A program made the translations under genes and the position numbers. DNA of 64,000 nt from Lunularia cruciata (taxonomy: Eukaryota > Streptophyta > Marchantiopsida > Lunulariales > Lunulariaceae). The notes beneath the pieces were generated by a model that did no database searches, was not told the origin of the DNA, and saw only the letters and a list, made by a program, of their open reading frames with translations. This document shows, piece by piece, positions 1-11,588 of this stretch. Where the stretch lies: the NCBI GenBank assembly GCA_948567375.1, contig OX419762.1, positions 47,101,034 through 47,165,033 on the forward strand. The letters run 5' to 3'. Position 1 is the stretch's first letter. Every line of letters starts with the position of its first letter.

Positions 1-153
1 ATTTGATCCAAGGGTGGAGCTTCCTTCAGAGAAGTCATCTTTGCTATATAATACAATCAAGGTGCTCCTTTGGGAGCATCAGAGGTTGAGTGTGAAATTA
101 TGTGTTTCTTTTTTTGTGTTTCTCTTAAGGTCTACTATCCTTGGAATATTACA
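1..153 (+). mobile_element. 3' end of an LTR (family also at 15.0 and 60.9 kb)
   Basis: The window starts inside this LTR. It matches the last part of the solo LTRs at 15025-15803 and 60949-61693: the GGTGGAGCTTCCTT word, a CTATATAATA TATA box (about 45-54), GGTGCTCCTTTGGG and the terminal ATATTACA. It ends at 153 and abuts the 3' side of the minus-strand LINE copy, whose true 3' tip is therefore missing here. The left part of the LTR lies outside the window, and a short stretch is deleted relative to the other copies. Confidence 0.75.
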
Positions 154-2575
154 CTAAGCCCCAATAGATTTGACATGAGAAATTTTCTCTATTGTACCTA
201 AGATATCCAAGCTATGCAAGTTGTACCATCTACAAACAACTAGAGCATCCAAAGGAGCATCACCTAGTGTGATTGCTCTCCTATAGATTGCACTAGCCAT
301 TGCTCTTTATAGAACAATGTACACACATTGTCTAAAATTTGCTACAAAGTATGAGAGTGTGAGTAGTACTCCTTGGCGCCTAACATGATAGGCTCTCATG
401 CAGTTCTTGACAAATATGTCAAACACCATGTTTATTGCTCCATATAACTCCAAGGCTAGAGGAACAATGAGGTGACCTCACTGCATGTCCCTATACTTGG
501 AGACCTTATGAGCTTCTATTTCACTTGCCACCCATCCAAGAGGATTGGTAATGACTCCCTCCAAAATTATATCATGCATAGGGTCCGTAACCATGACATC
601 CACTATTTTCACCTAATCATCTTGGACCAAGTATAAGTCTGCCTTAACACATGTCATCTACAAAGCATACAAATGCTCCCTCCAAGCCAAGTATCCACTT
701 TCTTATGCCATAGCAAACACTATGTCCCTAATAGCATTATGGATAGTTATCATTTATCCTCTAAAATGATACCATGTCGTATGAACCATTGTTACATCTA
801 GTGTAGAACCACACTCACAAGTGAGTAATGAAGATGCAGATGGGTGGACCAAACCTAGGTGAAACCTCATCATTGTAGAGAAAATAGTTTGTGCAAGTTA
901 GAATGCCCTGATGCATGGTCAAGCTAAGATCCAAGAGCCTACTCCCTTGCTAGAGCAAGAGCAAAGATGTGCTCTAGTAGCTTGGGGAATAGATGAGTCA
1001 ACTAAGAGAGAGTGTAGCATATGCTGACACTGTTGCTCCATCAAGGAAGACTATAAACCTCTAGTCTAACCTGACAATAGTGAAGCAAAAGATGGAAAGT
1101 CCTCATGTGCGCATGGGGATATATTATCTCTTGTTTGCCGTAGTAACATCTAGAGAGAAAAAGATCCCTCCTCCACCTCTATCACATAAGTCTCTAAAAC
1201 ACCAAACAAGAGGAAAGTAGGGGTGCCAAGAGAGCCCAACTACCCAAAAACACTATATGTATTGTCTCCTCTATAGATAGCAAGCAACCCCTCCACATGA
1301 GGTTGGCAGAGCCATCTATCAATATGCTGAATCCCCTATCACACACTCAAATGTCCTTGGTCCAATAATTTCACCAAAGACTCTCATAATCTTCCTATCA
1401 AAGGCTCTCAAACATGATACAAAGGACAAGGAGAAGGGAATTGTGCAAAGAAGGTAAGTTGGTCAAAAAGCAATACTAGAGGGAAGTATACCAAATGCCA
1501 CCTATAGATCTCCTAGTAATAGAAGGTCATCAATATGGAGAACATCCTCTACTAGAGTAGCATCTAAGAAGAATGTGACAAAATCCTTAGATCCTACTGG
1601 CACTCCAAGAACATAGTCCATTTGTAGATGTGATATACACCCCTTTGGAAGCTCAAGGTGGGAAGGGATACATGAAGTGGACCATGCCTTTCAATTTCAC
1701 ACCTTGATTCTCAAGCCTACTAGATGTAGCTTGGTAGTCAAGTGGTCAAAGGCCTGCCTAATCTGATCTATGTGGCTCATGATGTGTATATCATCTGCCA
1801 AGGAGAGAAATACACAACCAAGCATGGCAAAAGTAGTAAATAAAAGAGCTCTAAAGTGAGCCATGGCAAATAAGGGCCCCCCTAAAGGATCTCCCTAATA
1901 TGTACCAATAGCTTACTCCAAGATAGTGACACCTTCTTATGAACAACCATGCTGATAGTAAAGGAAGCAAGAGAGCCATAAAAAGACCACACAAAAGGAA
2001 CAAGACTCACCAAGGATCCACCATCCTCCCTAAGCTCTCTAAAGATGGATGCCATGAGATGCTATTAAAAGCATTCTCAATATCCACCTATAGGATGACC
2101 CACCCTGGATAGATATTTAGGAGTGCCCCAATCCCTAGAGATATAGCCTCATATCCTTTAAGTGTAGCTACTCCAAATTGATGTGGATTGAGGTGCTATC
2201 AAAAATGAGAATGATGTTGAAGGACAATGGTGCGGTTGACCAAATGTAAAAAGATCTCTCCAATAACAATTGGTCTAATGCTCCCCGTGTCCTTCTCCAT
2301 TGCAAGAAGTTGAGTAGCACCTAACACCCGACTAATAGACATAGGAATATCTCCTCTCACTACTACTATATCCACCTAAAACAACTTGGTAAAACCACTA
2401 GAAGGATCATCTCCCTAAAAGCAATCTCTAAGGTGCTCATATACCATTGCTAACAAGCCTCATGAGGAAAAGCAAGGGGCAGTGCACAATGCTTGTGCAA
2501 GAAGTGACCTATTTAGACATAAAGGCTGCTCCAACTAATAAGCTAAGACCTCTAGTCTTAATATCTCTCCTACCA

Positions 2576-2619
2576 TATCTTTTCCCTATGCTCACTATAG
2601 TGAGCATAGGGAAAAGATA
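2576..2619. repeat. 44-bp perfect palindrome inside LINE copy 1
   Basis: The two 22-base arms are exact reverse complements with no spacer; the centre is CACTATAGTG. Copies 2 and 3 of the LINE have only one arm at this place, so the other arm was added in copy 1 after it diverged. Confidence 0.9.
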
Positions 2620-2812
2620 GTCTCATCAATAGGACTAGCCATAGAAAAAGGGTGTAACACTCATGCTGCTCTACTAAAATCTCCTGCTTGACCCAATGTC
2701 CTACATTGTCATAATTGAGTGGATTATGTAGTATCTTGTGGAAAAAATTGTCTCTTAAAACATGCAGCCCTAATAGACTCCTCTTGAAGGGCCGCCCAAT
2801 CCCCTGTTGGAA

Positions 2813-3388
2813 TCAATGAAATCTAGCAGCCACTTCTTTATGCCCTGCATGTTCCTCTCTAGCATAACAAAGACACCATAGAGGGAGTAAGAGGAATAGG
2901 AACCATGTTAACTCATCCAAGGGATCACATGCCAAACAATCAAGTGGTATGCAAAAGGCATGTCTAGCCTCATCATGGATTGTATGGGGTAGCCTATGGA
3001 ATAGACATGGACATGAAAAACTAGTCTCAAATAACCCCAAAATGCAACTCGCCTGAGAAGCTAACCACTCCCATGACTTGATTGGTATCCTTGGAACAAT
3101 CAACAAAGGGATAGAGGAAGCATGCATAATCCTGAGTGACATTGATGTCAATGTGGTTGCTTGTCTCACGTGAGCATTCCAAGTGGTCCAATCATAGTCC
3201 TTGTGCATCCTTTCCACATGGGTCTTTACCCCTTGCGAGGTAAAGTATCGATGGCACACCGGGCATGGTGTATCCTGAGCCGCTCTAAGCGGCCCCACTT
3301 GGGGAGGTGTAGCCATGGCTAGCACAACAATAATGATAGTAACACATAATGCGCCTTTCCATGTCTCCCCATACCTAAAAAACCACAA
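2813..3388 (-). pseudogene. N-terminal zinc-finger part of R2-like LINE ORF (copy 1)
   Basis: An open stretch of 191 codons holds the N-terminal domain of the LINE protein. The likely real start is the internal Met at MATPPQVG, because copy 2 starts with MATSSHVG at the equivalent place; the upstream residues are 5' UTR read-through. A C2H2 finger follows: CPVC, 11 residues, H, 4 residues, H, ending ERMHKDYDW. R2-clade proteins use such N-terminal fingers to bind target DNA next to the insertion site. The rest of the fragment reads CILGLFETSFSCPCLFHRL, shared with the other copies. The frame ends early, so this is a fragment of a roughly 1,000-residue protein. Confidence 0.7.
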
Positions 3389-3780
3389 CTACTCACATCC
3401 CAACTCACATAAGAAAATACAATCTCACCAAACCTTAAAAACTATAAACTCTACTAACTTTCAATTTCCATCTCAAAAATTTTAAACTAAGTTCCCATGG
3501 AACTCAATCATGAAAACTAAGAGACTAGAAATGAAAACTCCATACCCATCACTCTCTATGTATAATGATCACTCTAAATCCTAAAAAACCTAAAAATCCC
3601 CATAACTTTCTATTCAATTCTCCATAGTCTTCAATCTAGGTACCAATGTAACCAAAATTGAGAAAACAAATAGAATAGACTATTCACTCAATTGCTATAT
3701 GCTAGAGAGCCATCAGAAAATATGTACCTTTCTTCTCACATCTCTCCCTCTCCTCTCCTATCTCCACACTCTCCCAAACT

Positions 3781-6239
3781 CCCGAGTAAGTATGTAAATC
3801 AAAAACAAAATCATAAAAACACATCTCATCATTGTATTAACTGTCATGGCACAACACCTTATCTTCTATAGCTCGTCTTCTACAGCTCATCCTTTAAAGA
3901 CTAGCTATGGCAGAGCTACGGCAGTTGAGAGATGGCAGAGCCACAAGTAGGGCTATGAGTGCAAGAAACCAGTTGTATAGGCCATCCCATGTGAGTTACA
4001 AGGGATTTTGAGAGACTTACAGTTGACTCTGGTTCTAGGAGAGTAATTACAACTTGGTGTAGAATTAAGAAATAACTAAAATAGTTTAGTTTTGAATCGA
4101 GTGATTAACAGTTCTAGATTTTGAAAGTTTAGATTTGAGTGGTTAAGAGTTTTAGACTTTGAAAGGAGTGATTAAGGCTTAGCTTTGGAGTGTGGAAATA
4201 CTTCAAACTGCAGCGAAGGCAAAACAATTCAATTCCGTGATACAGCGAGGTCGCTGCCCACCATGCAATGAAGTAGCGTGACAGTCCATTCAAAGCCAAA
4301 AACTTAGCTAAAAATCTGGTGACGAACTGCTGGCCATCACTGAGTGGGTCAGGCCTAAGAATTGCAGCATAGGAGATAAGTGAGGGATTCGAGTCAATTT
4401 CAATCTATTGGTTGAGAGTAGGACCTTTGTTTGGACCTGAGGGAGAACCGGTTCTTGAGGAGAAGGTCTGAAGAACTACAATTGATGGTGAAGGTCTGCT
4501 GCAAAAACTAGATGGTTGTGTCAAATTTGTGAGAAGTGGACTTCCCAGTAAACATTGGTTGGGAACTATAGACAATGGTTTCAAGCTACCATGGGTGAAC
4601 GGATTTAGCATCGATAATCTGCTTCTGTATCGTGGGAGAAAATTTAATACTTTGATTTTGACTAAATATGCCGGGTGGTGGGGCACTTGTGGTACCTGAA
4701 CTTCAAGAACATTGGAAGGAATTTAATATGAAGGGGAGAACATCTTTCTCAAGGTTGATGGGTGGGTGTACGGTAATCATTAGACCTATCATTATGCTAC
4801 AAGGCCTCTAGTGACCACTATGATGACTGAATAGGGGTTTCAAAAATAGTTTTACAAAATTCTGAATATTTTGATATAGTTTTTTACAAAGAGTTGACTA
4901 AATTGATATGGGGTGCGAGTCTGAGGAGGAAAAGGACCCCCTATGGATTTTTTCCCAAGTTCCTTATTAATAGCAAACTCCATAATAGGTGGTTTGTATG
5001 AAATAAAATAAGGGATATGGAGTTTTCCTTTAGCACACCGTAAAGCATTAATTACAATTTAGGGTTAATAAAGTGCTTGGTTTAGGGTGAATCTGGTCAG
5101 CGCCATTTCCCGCCTGGTGTAATGTGTTAATTCAGTAATGTATTCATTTAGGATTAAATGGGATTTTGCCCACCGCCACTTGATGCAACTAGTAGCCACT
5201 AGATGGTGCCCATTGGTGCCTGTAGCTGCTTGGTGGCACCCGTTGGTTCTATATCCAAATGTGAGCCTACAATGCATCTAGGTACTTGATCTCTTATTGC
5301 TAAATTTTTGTTGCAATTTGGAGTAAAATTTTTCAACCTTCAATCAATTTCTTGGTTGTTGTAGGGCGACGTGGATCTTTTTCCATAACTTGTGCTATCT
5401 CCCTTGCCGCACTAATCTATGGAAATGAACCACAACAAAATGGCAAAACTACAAAACCCCCCAGTTTAGTTTACTAACATGAGCATTTGCACATAGATGG
5501 TGAATTTGAATTTGAATAGTTGAGAGCGGCATTTTGGATCCGCCAAAAATTCATAAATCCCACTCTAAGAATCACCCACCAAAAAAACATAGCAACCCTT
5601 GCAAGAAGCCACATCACCTCTTCTGACAACCATTTATTCAATACGGCAATCCTAAACATCCATAAGATAGCGCATGATTTTATAAATGAATGTAATTTGC
5701 ACTAGCTATACTATAACATAATTTATGGGATGTTCATTTATTAGCAACTCATCTCCTTACAAACTTCACTAAAAATAATTACAAAGTTTTTTATTTACCC
5801 CATCAACATCAATCAAACGTATTTCTGAAACCCCTTAATGTGAACATCATACACCTTCCCAAAGCATTCCTCAATAGTTCAAGTACAGAGTTATCCATCA
5901 ATATAAAGACACCTATTGGTGTGGCATCTAGGTGTCACTATAACAAGTATGACTCTGTGATGTTCTCTATGATGGAAAACTACTATTGGCCTGTTGTGAG
6001 GGGACCCCAAGAGAATATACATTTCATAAAGCAATGCATTCCTATAGTAGAATTGACATCAATGACAAACTCTATAAGAAAAGCAAGGATGAGTTTGAGT
6101 CAGAAGCTGAATGTGGTTAACTTTGTCAAAGCTGGGAAATCCTAGGTCCAAGCTGCTCTTCACTTCAGAGTGTCATGGGTATGGTGAACAACATCATGAA
6201 AAATCTGAACTAATTATAGTACCCACATGTTTTGTTTTG
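3781..6239. other. Intergenic, no recognisable gene
   Basis: About 2.5 kb without a gene I can support. Short open frames exist (93 codons minus at 4405-4686; 61 codons at about 5.5 kb on both strands; 101 codons plus at 5840-6145), but none carries a motif I recognise and they overlap on opposite strands. The 5840-6145 frame has a long unbroken hydrophilic translation and could be a piece of a decayed transposon. Confidence 0.5.
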
Positions 6240-7558
6240 TTAAAGTTTTGACAAAGAAGTGCATTGTAAAGCCAAAGGAGGGCTAAACGGGGAAGAAATG
6301 TGAAGAATCGTGTGTTTGGCATAAACTCAAAGTCAACCTCCGGTCAAGTCCAAAGGACTTGAGTTGGACAAGATAAAATATAAAGACGAGGACTTTGTAT
6401 CAAGGAGTGCAACCTAATCCAAAGATCATGTAACAAACTTCTTTGGGTCTGCCAATCAAGAAAGTACGCGGGAAGAAAGTGACTACCTTGGGACCAAGAG
6501 GTTCTTGACAGTGACAAGAAACCACTTCACAAAATTGGTGAGTGACACGGAGCAGGGACTAAAGAATGACCAACCAGCAAAGGACTATAAAAATTGAGAT
6601 TTTTGCAAGGAAGCATTACAATGTCCAGATGCTATCTTGCTCCTATTCAGAGTTGGCCTGAAGGAATGCAAATTTTGAATATGCAAGAATCTTGGATATG
6701 ATCTTTCACAAGAAGAGAGTGAGGAAACACACGATGGCACCAAAAGTGAGTAAGAAAAGTACGGTGAGGGGTCTTGTAATGCATAGATTGGATGTAGTAG
6801 CAAGGATCAAGGTCTCATTGAGACTTCACATCACTTTTTTGGCCTGGAACTAGAATTTTAGCTTCCAAAGTTTCATGGCAAAGATTTTTGTGAGTGAGGC
6901 AAGGATGGGCCAAAGTACAAAGGGAAGAAAGGAAATCCGGCTTGATGGACTGATTTGGATTGGAGATTAGTCCTGGGTAGAGAAGCAGGAGAGGTAGGGA
7001 GTACCACCTTCTATGAGAAGTGTGATGCATTGAAAGAAACTATCGAGGTTAGGAATTCTTATAATCGACTGCACACATAAAATAGGTATAAGGTGGATAG
7101 TTATAGAGACACGGTGTGGAGAGGAATCATGAGCACAATGATGGCAATCTTTAAGCCAGAGCAAACCACCTATGTCACGATGCACTAGGTAGTCTTCTTT
7201 CATCAGATGTTTGTAGGAGAAGTAGTGGATTGGGCAAAGTATTTTCACTAACGGGTGGGGCAGATGATTACGGGGTGGAGAATGGATATCCAACCACACT
7301 ACTTTGTACCCTTTGCAGCTCACTTCTACTTTGGGCTGAATTTGCTAACTTCAAAGGAGAGAAGTAGAATGAGATCTCATTTCCATTCAGATTTGTGCAA
7401 AGAGGCGGATGCAAATGAACAATAACACGGAGTGGGTTTGAGAAGGGGATGAGTATTGCAAGAAGAGTGGAAAGGAGAGGATAGTATCAATTGACATCCC
7501 TTGGCCAAGAAAGAGAGATAGACCCAAAAGACGCATTGCATCAGTACAATCGCAAAAG

Positions 7559-8143
7559 ATGCAAAAGCCTAATCCAAAGTCAATGTTCGTGAAAGTAAAG
7601 GAATCAACTCCGGAGGAGGAGGAGTCAAAAGGAGAAACTGAGTTGAAGGGAGAAGCCTTGAGAGGAGAAGAAGAGTTCACACTGCAAACTGAGGAATCAA
7701 GCAGTTGCAGTGAAGGAGAGGCTGAGGTCCAACAAACAAGAAGAAGAGTTGAGGAAGCAGAGAAGACAAGTCTAGAGGTATCCACCATTGAGCAAGGACG
7801 TGAGAAGGAGGAAGAAGGTGTCTTGGTGTGTCCAAGAGGTGCTAGGAGGAAGAGAAGTGCTCAAGTAGTCAACATTGGACCAAGTAAGATTACCACCGAG
7901 GAGGAGGAGATCTCGGATGAAGAAACGATGAAGATACAAAGATTGTGTCTTTGGAGTAAGGCGCAAGTGGAGGAGTTACTTGACAAGAGCAAAGATGATA
8001 GATCTAACGACATGCAGTATAATAGAGTGGGGTATTTGTTGAAGGTAGTATGTCCCTTGTTGGTGTTTCTGCAGCAAAAGAAAGTAGAGATAGCAAGTGC
8101 TAATCTGGATGTGAAGGATGAATTAGTAGTCGTGACAAGGTGA
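7559..8143 (+). pseudogene. Acidic Glu-rich ORF fragment
   Basis: Longest open piece (194 codons) of the decayed coiled-coil ORF. It begins MQKPNPKSMFVKVKEST and is rich in Glu, Lys and Ser, with a basic patch (RGARRKRSAQ) near its middle that could act as a nuclear-localisation or nucleic-acid-binding segment. The C-terminal third is less charged and contains a short hydrophobic run, LLKVVCPLLVFLQQ. The frame ends at a TGA before the next coiled-coil piece at 8210. No homologue is recognised; its function is unknown. Confidence 0.45.
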
Positions 8144-8700
8144 AGTGCGGAGACCTCATTGCTAAGAAGTAAGCTAATGCAAGTAGAAATAGAAGCCGGA
8201 GAACTTTGAGTGGAGGAAATTCTTTGGGGTAAGCACTCAAAAGCAATGAGGGAGGATTTGGTGAAGTGTAGGGAGGAAGTAAAGGAGAAGATGGCATTGG
8301 TCAAAGTGCTAAAGAGTGAAATTGATGATGCACAAGTGGAGCTAATACATTTGAAGGCAAGTGTAGTAGTGATGGAGCAAGAGCTGGAGAGTTTAAGGAA
8401 GAAAGCGGCCAAAAAAGATCTAGCCTGGCAGCAAGAGTTAACAAAGGGTAGTTGGGAGGAAGACCAATTGCGATGATTGTTGAGAGTAGCAAAAGATTAA
8501 CTCGTGTTGAATCAGCAAGAGAAGGAGGCATTGAAGGCTAAATTGAGGACAAGTTGCAAATGTATCGCAATGAGTTGGAAGAGGAGAGAAAGAAAGAGAA
8601 GGTAGAGCCGGTGGTGGAATTAGATGTAGTAGGAGCAGTGGTAAACAAGATGAAAGTGTTGCTTAGCATTGAAGTTGAAGGGAAATTGGAGGAAGCTAGA

Positions 8701-9026
8701 CTGCATGAGTTGAAGTTGTTAATGCAAGAGATGAGAAAGAGGAAGGCAAAGGACACTGAACAATTTGTTGGATTGTTTGCAAGATTGTGTAAGTAGGAAG
8801 ATGTTAGAAGTAGGAGATAATGTATATCTCATATTAGATCTTGTTAGAATAGACTTGGATAGACTGCATGAGTTGAAGTTGTTAATGCAAGAGATGAGAA
8901 AGAGGAAGGCAAAGGACACTGAACAATTTGTTGGATTGTTTGCAAGATTGTGTAAGTAGGAAGATGTTAGAAGTAGGAGATAATGTATATCTCATATTAG
9001 ATCTTGTTAGAATAGACTTGGATAGA
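8701..9026 (+). repeat. Perfect 163-bp tandem duplication
   Basis: Units 8701-8863 and 8864-9026 are identical by direct reading. Because 163 is not a multiple of three, the duplication shifts frame inside the coiled-coil ORF. Perfect identity next to an otherwise decayed ORF points to a recent event or an assembly artefact. Confidence 0.92.
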
Positions 9027-9290
9027 CTTTGTAGTGAGGTAAAAGTAGCAAGGAAGTCTGAAGTAGTAGAAGTAGGTGTACAAGTGTATTTGGATCAGTT
9101 ACTTGAAACATTAGAGAAGAGTGGATCGAGAGATAAAGAGTTAGATAAGTTACCCACCAATGCAATTGTAATTTGTAGTGAAGAAATAGAAGAGTTAGGA
9201 GTAGAATTAGGTAGACCCAAAGAAGGAGAAATACTTGAAGGAACGTCGGGTTTGGAAGCCGAAGTTGAGGATGACATCAGATTGGATTAG
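8928..9290 (+). pseudogene. C-terminal piece of coiled-coil ORF
   Basis: A 120-codon frame starts inside the second 163-bp repeat unit and reads MLDCLQDCVSRKMLEVGDN, a stretch of alternating hydrophobic and acidic residues, then a Glu-rich tail ending VEDDIRLD before a TAG at 9288-9290. It follows the preceding 8554-8796 frame through a one-base shift present in each repeat unit, so the ancestral protein was already broken before the duplication. It probably formed the C-terminus of the coiled-coil protein. No domain is recognised. Confidence 0.4.
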
Positions 9291-10190
9291 TAATAGATTT
9301 GAGATATGAAGAGGCAGATATGAAGTGCATTGTCATTTCAAATCTACAAGTTGGTAAAGTTGTTAAAGAACGGTATTTTTGTTAGTAATTGTCAAGTGCT
9401 CAGCCCATTTAAAGGATGCTTTTGCAATGTGTTGTTGTTTAATGTTCATATTCTTGAGAATAGACAAAGCTAATTGCTGATTTCAGTGCTCGTCACTTGA
9501 GCTTAATTCTGAGTATCAATTTTGTGTTTTTGTTTGTGAGTGTGTGGAGAATCTTGAAGTGCAAGTCAGTGTGCTTGTTGGATGTTGGATGTCATATCCT
9601 TGATCTTCATTTGTGTGTTTGATCCTGAGTGAAGTGTAATTGAAGCAATGCCTTGACAGATCTGAGAGGAATTGGAGTATTGGTAGTATTTTGCAGTTGT
9701 GAGTGCATTGCTGAGTTGATGTGAAGCAATTTTGATCAAGGAAGTTGTGCCTTTAGTGGAGAGGTGGAACACCATTTTGAGGCAAAGTCATTTTGCAGCA
9801 AAGTAGCCATTTTTGGGAAGGATTGAATCATGACAATCAAGATTGTTTTGGACATATTTGAAGTATTGTGATTCATGAGTGATAGTTTGTTGCAACAAGA
9901 CTGTGATCAGTGCTTGTTACTCTCTTTTGTGTGTGGGTTCTACTTGAGAGATTAAAAACACAACCAAGAAGAATTGCCTTGTTACTTTGCTTTGTATTTG
10001 ACCAATTCTTAATTGTATCTCTAGGAGAACAAACTTTACTTACCTTACCACAAAAGTGATATTTGCCGGGTTGTCACACTAATCAAGGCCGAGATCAAGA
10101 AGTCGGCAATCAGCAGGTGCAAAAAGAGTCTAAGGACATCTAGCTTAGACACTCTCAAAAAATATGCTACATCAATGGCATGTTTGAGTT
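9291..10190. other. Non-coding stretch between coiled-coil ORF and Tigger element
   Basis: G/T-rich on the plus strand and without a supported gene. It may be the 3' non-coding part of the element carrying the coiled-coil ORF. I see no terminal repeat marking its end. Confidence 0.4.
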
Positions 10191-10252
10191 GAGATCAATG
10201 CACCCAATCTCAACATCACCAGAGAGGTTCTTTTGGCCAAGGTTCTAGAATT

Positions 10253-10552
10253 TTGAGACAAAATACTAAGCAAATATTATGGTGGCCTCTCATGCTCAAG
10301 GAGTATTTGGTTGCCTTCAAGGCGTTTAATAGATGGATTCAAAACTTTCTTGGTCGTAAAGGGACTACCAACAGGCAACATTGTGGTGAGCATAATTTGA
10401 TGGACACATCAGCAATCAACATGAGGCTTGCTGATATTCACCAGCATTTGGAAAATATGCCATTGAAGGATATTTGGAATATTGACCAAACCGCTCCCCA
10501 ACATTGCACCATGTCTTCACAAACATATCTGATTATTAACAATGATGGTTAG
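10253..10552 (+). pseudogene. Tigger transposase, N-terminal/DNA-binding fragment
   Basis: A 99-codon piece from the end of the CENP-B-like DNA-binding domain to the first part of the DDE domain. The family pattern F-x-A-x-x-x-W-x-x-x-F-x-x-R is visible at FKAFNRWIQNFLGRKG, and the GE motif follows as CGEHN. The catalytic-domain entry reads LKDIWNIDQTAP; the usual first acidic residues (N-x-D-E-T) are N-I-D-Q, so the Glu is lost. The piece ends at a stop at about 10550, where the family would continue with the PLVIGK block, which is readable just downstream at about 10615. Confidence 0.7.
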
Positions 10553-10735
10553 TGAGTAAATTGATGCAAAGATTGCATTACGGTCAAACCAATTGTGAGC
10601 ACAATAGGTGAAAAACTAACCTTTTTGGTGATTGGGAAGTTAAAATAGCCTCATGCTCTTAAAGGCATAGATATCAACAGAACATTCAATGTTGTTTAAA
10701 ACAATCAGGCCAAGGCGTGGTGAGACGGATCTTCC

Positions 10736-11148
10736 ATGATGTGCCTCTTCCATAGAATCAATTGGGAAGTGTTAAGAAGGCAAATACATTTCTACATTCT
10801 ACTTGACAATTGCAACTCACACATCTTTGCTACAAAAGTGTTGGACACAGTAGGTCCCGTGCAAACATCATTCACCTTTCAAGCAATTACGATCCTTTTT
10901 TTCACACCAAACATGATAATTGACTACCAATCACTAGATCAGTGGATCATTCACTCACTAAAGTAGGATATTGCAAGGCAATACTTTGCTCACTACTCAG
11001 TGAATATGAGTTATGGCAATGCTCACATGATGAGATACCCATGAATCATTTTCCAATTCACGAACACACACATGTGTTAATGTTCTTCATTGGCTTCAGG
11101 AGGCCCATGATAACATTTCTGAAAATACCATCTGATGATGCTTCTTAA
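10736..11148 (+). pseudogene. Tigger transposase, catalytic-domain fragment
   Basis: Two overlapping frames (10736-10966 and 10942-11148, joined by a one-base shift) carry the second and third catalytic blocks of a DDE_1 domain. ILLDNCNSH holds the second Asp, and YQSLDQWIIHSLK is equivalent to QPLDQGIIxxLK, where the last acidic residue lies. Upstream of the frame the AKAW motif of the family is still readable at about 10710. The same segment recurs at 21051-21304 with a few substitutions. Confidence 0.7.
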
Positions 11149-11165
11149 GGGCAAATGTCACACCG

Positions 11166-11588
11166 TTGGACAATGCTGCAAATTCCAACAATGATATTGA
11201 TTGCCTTGCTCCAACCTTTAGAGAAGATAATGATGTTGTCATTGATCTAGTTAATATGATGTCATCTGTTCAAATGCATGATGTCTTGGCGGACTTGCTT
11301 GGTATTACAAGAGACGTGTCAAAACTGATCAACTTTGACAAGGATGAACCCATAGGCAGTTTGGAAATCAATGACACCAAGATCATCAAGAGTGTTCTGC
11401 TCTTGTCTAGTGACCTAATACTGCTTCTTGATTCTGACAATGATGATGACATTGCGGATTTTGTCTCAATCGAGACTGCTCTCGCAAGAGTCGAAGCTGT
11501 GCAAAATTATCTATCCTATTTGGTGCCTTTGTCATCATACTCATCAAAATTTGCTGTCAATAATGATCTGCATCAGGCTCTTTACTAG
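11166..11588 (+). pseudogene. Tigger transposase C-terminal acidic region
   Basis: A 140-codon open frame rich in Asp, Ile and Leu (MDNAANSNNDIDCLAP, later LLLSSDLILLLDSDNDDDIA). It continues the transposase after the DDE domain and is found again almost unchanged at 21463-21771. An acidic C-terminal tail after DDE_1 is common in Tigger proteins. It is the best-preserved stretch of the element in both copies; the second copy has a stop after the DDDIADLVSI segment. Confidence 0.6.

Larger units (their letters stand above)
154..3780 (-). mobile_element. R2-type (RLE) non-LTR retrotransposon, copy 1, decayed
   Basis: Minus-strand element of about 3.6 kb, homologous along its length to copies at 18.27-23.2 kb and 39.05-42.7 kb. 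Reading 5' to 3' on the minus strand: a purine-rich 5' end near 3780, an ORF start near 3316 (MATPPQVG), an N-terminal C2H2 finger, reverse transcriptase, a knuckle region and a C-terminal PD-(D/E)XK-like endonuclease. The endonuclease reads KADLYLV followed by IVDVMV at about 560-650, then KVSKYRDM and a VPLALELYGA motif. Stops and frameshifts occur throughout, so it cannot encode a full protein. The 3' tip is cut off by the adjoining LTR. Architecture is seen directly; the R2-clade label is inferred from domain order. Confidence 0.8.
6240..9290 (+). pseudogene. Decayed long coiled-coil ORF of unknown family
   Basis: Consecutive plus-strand frames join into a once-long protein, now broken by stops and frameshifts. 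From about 6570 the translation reads IEIFARKHYNVQMLSCSYSE, then FEYARILDMIFHKK and a continuous stretch to 7540. Next comes an acidic Glu-rich segment (7559-8143) and then heptad-like coiled coil (8210-8476: MREDLVKCREEVKEKMALVK and on to LRKKAAKKDL; 8554-8796: MYRNELEEERKKEK). It ends after a 120-codon frame at 8928-9290. I recognise no catalytic domain. It may be the structural ORF of an undescribed transposon or a decayed host gene. A second decayed coiled-coil ORF occurs at 49.9-62.1 kb on the minus strand. Confidence 0.5.

Noticed and set aside
7861-8412. 183-codon minus-strand Ser/Leu-rich ORF
   Set aside because: Antisense of the Glu/Lys-rich coiled-coil ORF; Ser/Leu/Phe richness is the complement of GAA/GAG codons.
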